From NCBI GenBank assembly GCA_965229715.1, contig CBDDJL010000002.1, positions 434,001-498,000 on the forward strand: a stretch of 64,000 bases of DNA, written 5' to 3'. Source of the stretch: JAVJST01 sp965229715. GTDB taxonomy: Bacteria > Pseudomonadota > Alphaproteobacteria > Rhodospirillales > Casp-alpha2. Both the position numbers and the translations under genes were made by a program. Below, in pieces: positions 8,695 through 19,941 of this stretch (position 1 is the stretch's first letter; each line of letters opens with the position of its first letter). Below the pieces are notes generated by a model that made no database searches, was not told where the DNA came from, and saw nothing but the letters and a program-made list of their open reading frames with translations.

Positions 8695-9222
8695 AATTTC
8701 TGGGATCGACCCGCGAATGGGCCGCGCCGGATGGTGCGGCCTTTTTTGTGACCAGAATCAAGCGCCTGTCGGCGCCCCGTAAATTCTGACCTCCGGCGGA
8801 CTCAAACAGGGGCTCGGAGTCAAGAGATAGAATCGAGATTTTTTCCACTTATTCCCCAGTTACCGTCGTTGCTTCGGTGAGCGACCGCCACTAAGATCAC
8901 CCCGTCCTGCAGATCGCGGGACGCAATGAGAGCGGACACGCCGTATCGGCACCAAGCCGGACCGATGTCCGCGGATAACGGGAAACTCGAGACGTTGGGA
9001 GCACGAGGATCGTTCGGCAGCAGGGGAACATGACCCGGTAGCGTCCGGCGTCATTGTTGCGCGAACTTCATCGGCAGATCGGGTAGACCTGTAGCGCGCT
9101 CTTGGCGGTCCGGTAACGGATCGTGCGCTGGGAATGATAACAAGCTGCCGGCAACAGTGCCGGTGCTCGCAAGTTGGTTTTTGGCTGCGGCAGGGATGCC
9201 GGGGTCCGGGGGTCCGAATTCG
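8695..9222. other. Non-coding interval between rpsT and dnaA
   Basis: 528 nt. It begins with the rpsT terminator. The remainder should include the dnaA promoter and a long dnaA leader, but I see no convincing -35/-10 pair. An AT-rich patch at about 8838-8864 (TTTTTTCCACTTATTCCCC) contains, on the minus strand, two weak DnaA-box-like 9-mers with two or three mismatches each. No cluster of good DnaA boxes was seen, so an origin is not supported. Confidence 0.6.
8720..8747 (+). terminator. Rho-independent terminator of rpsT
   Basis: A 6-bp perfect stem GGCCGC (8720-8725) and GCGGCC (8736-8741) with a 10-nt loop is followed at once by six T residues (8742-8747). This is the classical intrinsic terminator layout and lies 26 nt after the rpsT stop. 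Confidence 0.85.
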
Positions 9223-10596
9223 ATGACGAGCCAAGCAGGCGAACATTCTCACCAAGAACACTGGTCCGCCATCAGTGCTCAACTCAGGAGCGAAATTGGC
9301 GAAGCTGCTTTCCAAAGCTGGATCAAACCCATCAACGTTCGTGAGATCTCGAACGAGGGCGTGGTGCGTCTTACCGTGCCGACACGGTTCATGCGCGATT
9401 GGGTTTTGGCCTACTATGCCGAACGGTTGACGGAACTCTGGGGCGGCCAGATTGACGGCATCAAGGACGTCGATGTCCAGGTTCAATCCGATCGCGCCGT
9501 AGCCGCGCCGCCAGTGCGCGAAGAGCTGTGCGCCGCAGACGCCACGGCCAAGGTCGCCGACAAGGCTGAGGACATCAGCGCGCCGCTGGACCCGCGTTAT
9601 ACATTCGATAATTTCGTTGTCGGCAAGCCGAACGAGTTCGCTTACGCCGCGGCGCGCCGCGTTGCCGAGGCGAAGACCGTGCCGTTCAACCCGCTTTTCC
9701 TCTATGGCGGCGTCGGTCTCGGCAAGACCCACCTGATGCATGCGGTGGCTTGGCATATCCGTAATCTGACGCCGGGCCGCAACGTCATGTACCTGTCGGC
9801 CGAGAAGTTCATGTACCGCTTCATCCGTGCGCTGCGCGAACAGAACACGGTCGATTTCAAGGCTCAGTTCCGTTCCGTCGACGTGTTGATGATCGACGAC
9901 GTGCAGTTCATCAGTGGCAAGGACTCGACCCAGGAAGAGTTCTTCCACACGTTCAACGCCCTCGTCGATCAGGGCCGCCAGATCATCATCTCGGCGGACA
10001 AATCGCCATCAGACCTGGAAGGCATGGAGGAGCGGCTGATTTCGCGCCTCAACTGTGGTCTCGTGGCCGACATTCATGCAACGACCTACGAGCTGCGCCT
10101 CGGCATCCTGCAGTCCAAGGCCGAACACCTCGGCGTCGAGATTCCCCAGAAGGTGCTTGAATTCCTCGCCCACAAGGTCACGTCCAACGTTCGCGAGCTC
10201 GAGGGCGGCCTCAATCGCGTCGTTGCGCACGCCCAGTTGGTCGGCCGCGAAATCTCGCTCGAAACCACCCAGGACGTGCTGCACGATCTGCTGCGCGCCA
10301 ACGACCGGCGCGTTACCATCGAGGAGATCCAGAAGCGCGTTGCGCAACACTTCAATATTCGGATTTCCGACATGCACTCGGCGCGGCGGGCGCGCTCCGT
10401 GGCGCGGCCCCGGCAGGTCGCAATGTATCTGGCCAAGCATCTGACGGCGCGCTCGCTGCCTGAAATCGGGCGCAAGTTCGGCGGCCGCGATCACACCACG
10501 GTCATGCACGCCGTCAAGAAGATCGATGAGTTGCGGGAGCGGGACTCCGGGTTCGCCGAGGACGTCGAGCTGCTGCGCCGGATGCTCGAGAGCTGA
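9223..10596 (+). CDS. dnaA: Chromosomal replication initiator protein DnaA
   Basis: AAA+ ATPase that binds DnaA boxes and melts the origin. From the chosen ATG the protein has 457 aa. Domain I (about 10-80) carries the EAAFQSWI DnaB-contact helix. Domain III has Walker A GGVGLGKT (162-169), Walker B VLMIDDVQF (221-229) and the sensor region VRELEGGLNRV. Domain IV ends with the DNA-binding signature FGGRDHTTVMHAVKKI. The frame is open 22 codons further upstream, but those residues have no family similarity. Domain II is short, as usual in this class. dnaN, recF and gyrB follow. Confidence 0.98.
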   Translation: MTSQAGEHSHQEHWSAISAQLRSEIGEAAFQSWIKPINVREISNEGVVRLTVPTRFMRDWVLAYYAERLTELWGGQIDGIKDVDVQVQSDRAVAAPPVREELCAADATAKVADKAEDISAPLDPRYTFDNFVVGKPNEFAYAAARRVAEAKTVPFNPLFLYGGVGLGKTHLMHAVAWHIRNLTPGRNVMYLSAEKFMYRFIRALREQNTVDFKAQFRSVDVLMIDDVQFISGKDSTQEEFFHTFNALVDQGRQIIISADKSPSDLEGMEERLISRLNCGLVADIHATTYELRLGILQSKAEHLGVEIPQKVLEFLAHKVTSNVRELEGGLNRVVAHAQLVGREISLETTQDVLHDLLRANDRRVTIEEIQKRVAQHFNIRISDMHSARRARSVARPRQVAMYLAKHLTARSLPEIGRKFGGRDHTTVMHAVKKIDELRERDSGFAEDVELLRRMLES

Positions 10597-10601
10597 ACGC
10601 G

Positions 10602-10629
10602 GATTTCGAATATTCAATGCATTGAAATC
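10602..10629. promoter_or_regulatory. Nested AT-rich palindrome after dnaA
   Basis: The 28 nt read GATTTC-GAATATTC-AATGCATT-GAAATC. The outer six bases pair with each other, and two separate 8-bp perfect palindromes lie inside. TTCAATGCATTGAA (10613-10626) is a 14-bp perfect palindrome. It starts 5 nt after the dnaA stop and about 60 nt before the dnaN promoter candidate. It could be an operator or an mRNA 3' hairpin. There is no T-run, so it is not a standard terminator. Confidence 0.5.
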
Positions 10630-10685
10630 TAACGTTTAATCGGCGCTGTTGCGGCGCGGAATCTGCTTACCTTTCATAGGCCGTG

Positions 10686-10694
10686 TGATATACT
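10686..10694 (+). promoter_or_regulatory. Putative extended -10 promoter for dnaN
   Basis: TGATATACT fits an extended -10 element (TG-N-TATACT). The -35 position about 16-17 nt upstream (TTACCT or CTTACC near 10667) is weak, which extended -10 promoters tolerate. It is about 220 nt upstream of the dnaN ATG. Confidence 0.4.
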
Positions 10695-10915
10695 GTCGGC
10701 GATTCGCCGGAACACCCGGATTTGCACCGCAAGGCACGGGAATTTCGGCGGATTGGCGCTCTATCCGGGCGTGTTTTTGCGGGTGCGAGACGCCGCAAAA
10801 AATTCTTCCCTTGGCCGCGTTCGGCGGTCGCAGAATTCGTTATCGGGCCAGCGGCAACCGACCGCCGGATCCACTCACCGCCCAGCACAGATCAGCAAAG
10901 ATACGAAGCGTCATT

Positions 10916-12028
10916 ATGAAAATTACCATCGAACGGGCGGCGCTCCTGAAATCCCTCGGACATGTCCAGAGCGTCGTCGAGCGCCGCAATACCATCCCCA
11001 TCCTGTCCAACGTCAAGCTGTCGGCCAGGGACGGACGGCTCGATCTCAACGCCACGGATATGGACCTCGACATCGTCGCCGGCGTCGAGGCGGATGTGTC
11101 GCAGGATGGCGCAACGACGGCGCCGGCCCATACGCTCTATGAGTTCGTGCGGCGCCTGCCCGATGGCGCGCAGGTCGAACTGGAAGCATCCGAGGGCAAT
11201 CTGGCGCTGCGCTCGGGCCGCGCCAACGGCTCGCTAGCGTGCCTGCCGACTGAGGATTTTCCGGTCATGGCGAGCGGCGATCCGACCCACGGTTTCGAAC
11301 TGCCCGCGGGCGATCTGAAGGCGCTGATCGACCATACCCGGTTTGCGATTTCGACCGAGGAAACCCGCTATTATCTGAACGGCGTCTATCTCCATGCCGC
11401 CGAGCGCGACGGCTCAGCCGTGTTGCGCGCGGTCGCCACCGACGGCCACCGGCTGGCGCTGAGCGAGGGTCCGCTGCCCGACGGCGCGGCCGGCATGCCC
11501 GGCGTCATCGTGCCGCGCAAGACGGTCGCCGAGCTGCGCAAGCTGCTGGAGGACGTTACCGGCAACGTCAGCGTTGCGCTGTCGGAGGCCAAGGTCCGCT
11601 TCTCGTTCGAGGAAGCCGTGCTGACGTCGAAACTGATCGACGGCACGTTCCCCGATTACCAGCGCGTGATCCCGGAAGGCAACGACAAGGTGCTGGAAAC
11701 CGAGTGCGCCGGGTTCGTCAAGGCCGTGGAACTGGTTTCGTCGATCACCAGCGAAAAGTCCCGCGCCATCAAGCTGGCAATCAGCGACGCCGGCATGACG
11801 CTCTCGGCGTCGAGCACCGAACAGGGGTCGGCGACCTACGATCTCGAAGTGTCCTATGGCGGCGACTCCCTTGAGATCGGTTTCAATGCACGTTATTTGC
11901 TCGATATCGCGCAGCAGATCGAGGGCGGTACGCTCCGCTTCACGTTCGCCGACTCCGCCTCGCCGACCATCATTCAGGACGTCGACGACGCGGCGGCGCT
12001 CTACGTGCTGATGCCGATGCGGGTTTGA
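10916..12028 (+). CDS. dnaN: DNA polymerase III sliding clamp (beta subunit)
   Basis: Ring-shaped processivity clamp for the replicative polymerase. The protein begins MKITIERAALLKSLGHVQ, carries ERRNTIPILSNV near residue 25 and the ATDMDLDI strand, and ends with the hydrophobic-pocket segment AALYVLMPMRV typical of beta clamps. From the ATG at 10916 it has 370 aa, as expected for three repeated clamp domains. The same frame is open further upstream, but the preceding residues come from the leader. recF begins 34 nt after the stop. Confidence 0.98.
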   Translation: MKITIERAALLKSLGHVQSVVERRNTIPILSNVKLSARDGRLDLNATDMDLDIVAGVEADVSQDGATTAPAHTLYEFVRRLPDGAQVELEASEGNLALRSGRANGSLACLPTEDFPVMASGDPTHGFELPAGDLKALIDHTRFAISTEETRYYLNGVYLHAAERDGSAVLRAVATDGHRLALSEGPLPDGAAGMPGVIVPRKTVAELRKLLEDVTGNVSVALSEAKVRFSFEEAVLTSKLIDGTFPDYQRVIPEGNDKVLETECAGFVKAVELVSSITSEKSRAIKLAISDAGMTLSASSTEQGSATYDLEVSYGGDSLEIGFNARYLLDIAQQIEGGTLRFTFADSASPTIIQDVDDAAALYVLMPMRV

Positions 12029-12062
12029 CCCGGGGCGGCATCGTCAGGTTGATCGGAACCAT

Positions 12063-13241
12063 ATGACCAGCGCGACCGTTCAGACGTTCGATTCGCCCCG
12101 GCCGGCGCCCCGTTCGGGCGCCGCGGCAGCGGTCGAACGGCTGACTCTGACCGCGTTCCGTTGCTACGAGTCCGCCCGGATCGAGACCGGCGGGCGCTCC
12201 GTCGTCCTGACCGGGGCGAACGGCGCGGGGAAAACCAATGTGCTTGAGGCCGTTTCCATGCTCACGCCGGGACGCGGTCTGCGCCGCGCCCGGCTTGGCG
12301 ATCTGGCGCGCACCGTGCCGGGCGAGGCCTGCCGCAGCAACTGGGCGGTTGCGGCGACCGTCACGGGACCGCGCGGCGAGACGGAAATCGGCACCGGCGT
12401 GGCCGCCGGCGACGACAAGCGGACGGTTCACATCGATGGCCGTACCGTGCGCGGTCAGGCCGCGCTTGGCGAACACATAGGCGCGCAATGGCTGACGCCG
12501 GCGATGGATCGCATCTTCGTCGAGGGCCGGTCGGGCCGACGGCGGTTTCTCGACCGCCTCGTTTACAACATCGACCCGGCCCATGCCGGCCGCATCACGA
12601 CGTACGAGCACGCCATGCGCGAGCGGGCACGGTTGCTGCGCGACGGTGGCGACGCCGGCTGGATCGGCGTGCTCGAAGAAACCATGGCCGCCAAGGGAAC
12701 CGCGGTCGCGGCGGCAAGGCGCGATCTCGTCGCCCGGCTCAACCGCTACTGCCACGACGCGGACGGCCCGTTTCCAGGCGCCGCGCTTGAAGCACGGGGC
12801 GCAGTCGAAAACTGGCTTGCCGAGGGCGACGCGCTCGATGCCGAGGACCGGTTGAAGACCGGCCTCGCCGCCGGCCGCCGCCACGATGGCGACACGGGCG
12901 GCGCGCGGACCGGTCCGCACCGCAGCGACCTCGGCGTCGTCCACCTGCCGTCGGGGCAGGCGGCGGACCTCTGTTCGACCGGCGAACAAAAGGCGCTGCT
13001 GGTCGCCATCGTCATCGCCGCTGCGCGCATGGCCGCCGCCGAATGCGGCCGGTTGCCGGTGTTGCTGCTCGACGAAATCACCGCGCATCTCGATGCCCCC
13101 CGCCGCGACGGTCTGTTCGACATGCTGACCGGCCTCGGCGCCCAGGTCTGGACGACCGGAACCGATGCCGACCTGTTCGCCGGTCTGCGCGGCACGGCGC
13201 GGTTCTTCACCGTTGCCGACGCCGTGCTGACGCCGGATTGA
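12063..13241 (+). CDS. recF: DNA replication/repair protein RecF
   Basis: SMC-like ATPase that helps load RecA at gaps. Walker A is GANGAGKTN at about residues 49-57. The C-terminal half has the STGEQKALLVAIVIA signature region and Walker B LLLDEITAHLD. At 392 aa it is of usual size, with a short variable N-terminal extension (about 25 residues) before the VERLTLTAFRCYES core. It lies between dnaN and gyrB in the classical order. Confidence 0.96.
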   Translation: MTSATVQTFDSPRPAPRSGAAAAVERLTLTAFRCYESARIETGGRSVVLTGANGAGKTNVLEAVSMLTPGRGLRRARLGDLARTVPGEACRSNWAVAATVTGPRGETEIGTGVAAGDDKRTVHIDGRTVRGQAALGEHIGAQWLTPAMDRIFVEGRSGRRRFLDRLVYNIDPAHAGRITTYEHAMRERARLLRDGGDAGWIGVLEETMAAKGTAVAAARRDLVARLNRYCHDADGPFPGAALEARGAVENWLAEGDALDAEDRLKTGLAAGRRHDGDTGGARTGPHRSDLGVVHLPSGQAADLCSTGEQKALLVAIVIAAARMAAAECGRLPVLLLDEITAHLDAPRRDGLFDMLTGLGAQVWTTGTDADLFAGLRGTARFFTVADAVLTPD

Positions 13242-13284
13242 ACGTTGACGACCGAATACGGATTGATCGAAAGAAACCGAGCCC

Positions 13285-15753
<2,469 letters not shown>

Positions 15754-15963
15754 CGCCTGTTGCGTGCGTGGATGGGCTCAACAGCCGAGCATCGTGACGG
15801 ACAACGCGAAAATGATCTGACTTACTTTTCGGGATTTTTCGCGATGTTTCCAGGCGCCACCGACTCTTCTCCGTTAAATGGTCCATCGTTTATTTTAGTG
15901 AATGGAGGATCAAACACCGCTACGAAACGACACAAACGGAGAGAGATTCTCTCAGCGCTCTGG

Positions 15964-16296
15964 TCAGTTCCAGTGATCGGCAACGTTCTGCATGGCGCGC
16001 AACGCGCCGTCCAATTCCTTTCCGGCATCGGTCAGTCCGTAGCTGACTTTAGGTGGGACGGTCGGCTCATAGTCGCGAAAGACGATACCCTCTTTCTCGA
16101 GCATGCGTAGACGGTCGGTCAGGACTTTCGAAGAAATTCCATCTACCAAGCGCCGCAACTCGCCGTGACGAGTCGTCCCGTTGTGGCTCAACACCCAAAG
16201 AATGTGTGTCGTCCACTCCCCGGCAAGAAGTCGGAACACACGGTCAAGCGGACACCCTTTAGGAATCGAAGTGCCCGCAGAACGGCCTTTAGTCAC
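15964..16296 (-). CDS. HxlR-family transcriptional regulator
   Basis: A 110-aa winged-helix regulator. It contains CPLDRVFRLLAGEWTTHILW near the start, the recognition region RHGELRRLVDGISSKVLTDRL, and the wing VFRDYEPTVPPKVSYGLTDAG. A TTG at 16317 opens the frame, but the GTG at 16294-16296 has an AGGGGA ribosome site 6 nt upstream and gives the normal family length. The Cys near the N-terminus (CPLDRV) is the redox-sensing position in some HxlR proteins such as YodB and HypR. It reads away from two exported hydrolases that it may control. Confidence 0.88.
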   Translation of the reverse strand: MTKGRSAGTSIPKGCPLDRVFRLLAGEWTTHILWVLSHNGTTRHGELRRLVDGISSKVLTDRLRMLEKEGIVFRDYEPTVPPKVSYGLTDAGKELDGALRAMQNVADHWN

Positions 16297-16338
16297 TTGT
16301 AGTCCCCTGCTTACCAATCGGTGCCTACTTTACAATCG

Positions 16339-16348
16339 ATATTAATAT
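16339..16348. promoter_or_regulatory. AT-rich palindrome, candidate HxlR operator
   Basis: ATATTAATAT is a perfect 10-bp palindrome in a strikingly AT-rich patch (about 16329-16355) within GC-rich DNA. It lies 43 nt upstream of the HxlR gene start, in the region shared with the divergent isochorismatase-like gene. HxlR proteins usually bind such AT-rich dyads. Binding here is inference. Confidence 0.4.
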
Positions 16349-16549
16349 ACCAAACATTGGTGAGAGTTGGAAATTCCGGACGACAGGGTACCTGCGGCGC
16401 ACTCAGCACCCACAAATCACGGCGAAAGCGAGCGACGACAGGCGTTTGCGTCGGCACGTTTCTGCATCCCCATGAGCACGGAATTCCTCATTCTTGAACG
16501 TATGACCCGGACGGGCTGCGTTTGGCTACTGACGATAAGGAGAATTCCC

Positions 16550-17290
16550 ATGTCACCGACCCGCACCACGCAAAGTAGATTGGCGGCGTTTGTCGTGCTT
16601 GTTGTCACCTTGGCGGGGATGCCCGCGTTCGCTCAGCAAATCGCTCAGCCAAATCCGGCGGAACGGCTTCTTACACCGAGCAACCACACGTTGATCCTGA
16701 TCGATCACCAGCCCCAGATGGCCTTTGCGGCGAACTCGATCGATACCAATCTGTTAATCAACAACGCCACTGGGCTTGCCAAGGCAGGCAAGGCGTTCGG
16801 TGTTCCCACGATCTTGACGACCGTGGCCGAAGAAACCTTTTCGGGACCGCTGTTCCCGACGGTGCAGGCGGTGTTTCCCGATCAGAAGCCCATCGACCGC
16901 ACGACGATGAATACGTGGGAGGACAGGCGCATTACTGACCGGGTGAACGAGATCGGCCGGCGTAAAATCGTGATTGCGGCCCTATGGACCGAGGTTTGCG
17001 GCGTCTTTCCCGTCCTTTCCGCCCTCGATCAGGGCTATGAGGTCTATTTTGTGACCGATGCGTCTGGCGGCATGTCCGAACGGATCCACGACGATGCTGT
17101 CGACCGCATGGTGCAAGCGGGTGCCACGCCGATCACCTGGATGCAGTATCTGCTCGAGCTGCAGCGCGACTGGGCCCGGCCCGAGACCTACGAGGTTACC
17201 AACCAGATTGCCAAGGACCATGGCGGCGCCTATGGCCTCGGTATCCTCTATGCCAAGACCATGTTCGGTGCGTCGGAAGGCGGCAACTGA
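16550..17290 (+). CDS. Exported isochorismatase-like (YcaC-type) cysteine hydrolase
   Basis: A 246-aa protein with a Sec signal peptide (LAAFVVLVVTLAGMPAFAQQ). The mature domain has the isochorismatase fold: LILIDHQPQM with the catalytic Asp near its start, the strand KIVIAALWTEVCGVF with the nucleophile Cys, and the YFVTDASGG block. The pattern is closest to YcaC-type hydrolases of unknown substrate. Export is unusual because the family is normally cytosolic. The ATG at 16550 has an AAGGAG site 7 nt upstream, which rules out the longer upstream frame. An amidohydrolase gene follows by 45 nt. Confidence 0.88.
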   Translation: MSPTRTTQSRLAAFVVLVVTLAGMPAFAQQIAQPNPAERLLTPSNHTLILIDHQPQMAFAANSIDTNLLINNATGLAKAGKAFGVPTILTTVAEETFSGPLFPTVQAVFPDQKPIDRTTMNTWEDRRITDRVNEIGRRKIVIAALWTEVCGVFPVLSALDQGYEVYFVTDASGGMSERIHDDAVDRMVQAGATPITWMQYLLELQRDWARPETYEVTNQIAKDHGGAYGLGILYAKTMFGASEGGN

Positions 17291-17335
17291 GGCGCGCATC
17301 ACCCCAAAACTCGTAACGCGGAGAGAAACATTACC

Positions 17336-19186
17336 ATGGGCCCCAAAAAATTATTGCCGTCCGTTGAATTGTTGCGGCATCGATGGTTCGGTATTGCCAG
17401 CGCTGCGGTGGCGCTGTTCACGCTCGCCGGACCTGCGCTTGCCCAATCCGGTGACGTTGATCTCATCCTCACGGGCGGAAACGTCGCGACGCTCGATCCG
17501 CTGCGGCCGCGGGTCGAGGCAATCGCCATCGATGACGGTGTTATCGTCGCGACGGGTGACAATCGCGCAATCTTGGAACGTCGGGGCGATGCCACCGAGG
17601 TCATCGATCTCGGCGGCCGCATGGTGATCCCAGGCCTCAACGACAGCCACACCCACGTCGTGCGCGGCGGACGGTTCTACAATACCGAGCTCCGCTGGGA
17701 CGGCGTCGACACGCTGGCGCGCGGCATCGACATGGTCCGCCGGCAGGCGGCGCGCACGCCAAGCGGTCAATGGGTCCGCGTCATCGGCGGCTGGTCGCCG
17801 TTCCAGTTCGCCGAACGGCGCATGCCGAAGCCGGCGGAGCTGACCGAGGCTGCGCCGGATACGCCGGTTTTTGTGCTCTTCCTCTATAGCCGGGGCTTTC
17901 TGAACAAGGCTGGCGTCGAGGCCCTCGGTATCACGGCCGAAACGAAGGCGCCGGCCGGCGGACGCTACGAGATAACGCAAGACGGTGGCGCGATCCTGTG
18001 GGCCGAACCCAATCCTACGATCCTCTATCAGACCATTGGCGCACTGCCGGGGCTATCGGAGGCCGATCAGGTCAACTCCACGAAACACTTCTACCGCGAG
18101 TTGAACCGGTTTGGGATTACCAGCGCCGTCGACGCCGGCGGCGGGGGTCATGTTTTTCCGGAGAACTATATCGGCTCCCTGCGCCTCGCGGACACCGGAG
18201 AAATGCCGGTCCGGGTCTCGAACTATCTGTTCCCCCAACGGCCTGGCAAGGAACTTGAGGACTTTGAGACCTGGACGAAAAACTGGGCCGTCAACGTCAA
18301 TATGGCCGATAGGCTCGCCCATGGCTTTGTCATCGAGGGCGGTGGCGAATTCCTCGTCTGGTCGGCGGGCGACTTCGAGAATTTCACGGCAGAGATGCCC
18401 GATATCACGACGCGGGACGGTTGGCGCGACGAGTTGATGGCGGTTACGCGCCATCTCCTTCAGGAACGTTGGCCGATCCGCATTCACGCCACCTACGACC
18501 AGTCTATCGGCTACATCATGGACGTTTTCGAAGCGGCTCATGCAGCAGAACGCGCCGAAGGCCGGTCCGGCTTTGCCGGCGTACGCTGGGCCATCGACCA
18601 CGCCGAAACCGCAAGCCTCGAAAATCTCCGCCGTATCGCCGCGCTAGGCGGCGGCATCGCCATCCAGGCGCGGATGGCCTATGCGGGCGAGTATTTCGCC
18701 GAGCGCTACGGTGAGGATGCCGCGGCCACGGCGCCGCCGATCCGTGACATCATCGAACTCGGCATTCCGCTCGGCGCCGGCTCAGATGCGACGAGAGTCG
18801 CGAGCTACAACCCCTGGGTCGCACTTCATTGGCTGGTGACGGGCAAGACCGTCGGCGGCATGGAGACGCGCTCCGAGCGTCATCGTCTCAGTCGCGAAGA
18901 AGCGCTCATGCTCTACACGGTCGGCAGCGCCTGGTTCTCCGGAGAAGAGGCAATCAAGGGCCGCATCGCTCCCGGCCAACTCGCCGATCTGGCGGTGTTG
19001 AGCGCGGACTACTTCTCCGTGCCAGAAGACGAAATCGACGACATCGAAAGCGTGCTTACGATCACGGGCGGTAACATCGTTTATGGCACGGCCCCTTTTG
19101 CGGCGCGCGTCCCGGAACTGCCGCCTGTCAGGCCCGACTGGTCACCCGTTGCCGTGTTTGGCGGATACGCGAAAAATGGTCCATAG
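17336..19186 (+). CDS. Exported YtcJ-like metal-dependent amidohydrolase
   Basis: A 616-aa member of the amidohydrolase superfamily (amidohydrolase_3/YtcJ-NfdA group). After a signal peptide (FGIASAAVALFTLAGPALAQ) come VDLILTGGNVATLDP and the metal-binding HxH of PGLNDSHTHVV. Later blocks are IRIHATYDQS (His ligand), WAIDHAETAS (His) and LGAGSDATRVASYNP (Asp). The end is the composite beta sandwich (IAPGQLADLAVLS). The substrate is unknown; relatives cleave formamides or N-acyl compounds. Together with the exported isochorismatase-like enzyme it suggests a two-step periplasmic hydrolysis. Confidence 0.9.
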   Translation: MGPKKLLPSVELLRHRWFGIASAAVALFTLAGPALAQSGDVDLILTGGNVATLDPLRPRVEAIAIDDGVIVATGDNRAILERRGDATEVIDLGGRMVIPGLNDSHTHVVRGGRFYNTELRWDGVDTLARGIDMVRRQAARTPSGQWVRVIGGWSPFQFAERRMPKPAELTEAAPDTPVFVLFLYSRGFLNKAGVEALGITAETKAPAGGRYEITQDGGAILWAEPNPTILYQTIGALPGLSEADQVNSTKHFYRELNRFGITSAVDAGGGGHVFPENYIGSLRLADTGEMPVRVSNYLFPQRPGKELEDFETWTKNWAVNVNMADRLAHGFVIEGGGEFLVWSAGDFENFTAEMPDITTRDGWRDELMAVTRHLLQERWPIRIHATYDQSIGYIMDVFEAAHAAERAEGRSGFAGVRWAIDHAETASLENLRRIAALGGGIAIQARMAYAGEYFAERYGEDAAATAPPIRDIIELGIPLGAGSDATRVASYNPWVALHWLVTGKTVGGMETRSERHRLSREEALMLYTVGSAWFSGEEAIKGRIAPGQLADLAVLSADYFSVPEDEIDDIESVLTITGGNIVYGTAPFAARVPELPPVRPDWSPVAVFGGYAKNGP

Positions 19187-19449
19187 CGAGCCGAGAAGAT
19201 CGCTGTGAAATGACCTTTTACGGGAGAATGAGACATCGTTCGATGTTCGCACCAAATGTAACCGACAATGCGAAGACTCTCATATATCGCGTCAGCAATT
19301 TCTCATTGTTTGTGTCGCAATGCGTAGCGGTTTCACGCAACCGTTCACATTCGATTCCCGCATCAAGCGTCAATTCACATTACGTCTTTCGGAGCGGCGC
19401 CATCGATCTTTCGGCTTGATCCCGGGCCGGGTTCGGGCGTCACTAGGGT

Positions 19450-19914
19450 ATGACCGTTCACTACCGAGTGTTCGAGAATCATGCTCTCGTGGTTGGCCAT
19501 TTCCGCCAGAGCCTCACCAAGGCGGTCTTTTTCGAGGGAATTCGGCGGCTTTCCGAGCACCCGGATTTCAGGCCCGGTTTCGACCGCCTGGCTATCCTCT
19601 ACGACGATCTCGACCTGTCGGCGCTCGACGCCGACGACATGGCCGATATAGGGAATCGAATTCTGGACACGTATTTCGGGGGCGATCCGCAACACGGACC
19701 GGATGAAGTGCTGTTCCGGATCGCCGCGGTTTCATCAACCGCCATCAACAAGGTGATTTTCAACCTCTACGGCGCGGTTCTCGAATCCGGCATGCCTTCG
19801 CCCGTCCCATACAGACTGTTCCAGGACGTGGACATCGCATTGGCCTGGCTGGGCAAGCCCGATATCGATCCGGGCGAACTCCGGATCGAACGGATGACGG
19901 GCGTTATCGACTGA
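19450..19914 (+). CDS. STAS/SpoIIAA-like domain protein
   Basis: A 154-aa cytosolic protein. The segment LSEHPDFRPGFDRLAILYDD reads like the central strands of a SpoIIAA-like/STAS fold, and the end VPYRLFQDVDIALAWLGKPD matches the characteristic end in which a helix 'F-x-x-x-AxxWL' closes the domain. No enzyme motif is seen. It stands alone between the amidohydrolase and dadA, with 263 nt of featureless DNA upstream. The family assignment is by pattern only. Confidence 0.7.
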   Translation: MTVHYRVFENHALVVGHFRQSLTKAVFFEGIRRLSEHPDFRPGFDRLAILYDDLDLSALDADDMADIGNRILDTYFGGDPQHGPDEVLFRIAAVSSTAINKVIFNLYGAVLESGMPSPVPYRLFQDVDIALAWLGKPDIDPGELRIERMTGVID

Positions 19915-19941
19915 TGCGGCTGCGCAACCGGCGGGCGTAAG

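Larger units (their letters stand above)
10597..10915. other. Non-coding interval between dnaA and dnaN
   Basis: 319 nt. It contains a nested palindrome immediately after dnaA and a likely extended -10 promoter for dnaN at about 10686-10694. The rest would be a 5' leader of about 215 nt for dnaN. I see no further conserved structure in it, and the open frame that crosses it has no protein-like features. Confidence 0.65.

Noticed and set aside
8695..9222. Possible origin of replication next to dnaA
   Set aside because: Only weak DnaA-like 9-mers are present, with no cluster of good boxes; alphaproteobacterial origins are often elsewhere.
15901..15963. GAGAGATTCTCTC hairpin (15941-15953) as a terminator
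   Set aside because: The stem is only 5 bp with a 3-nt loop and no T-run, so it cannot be separated from chance.
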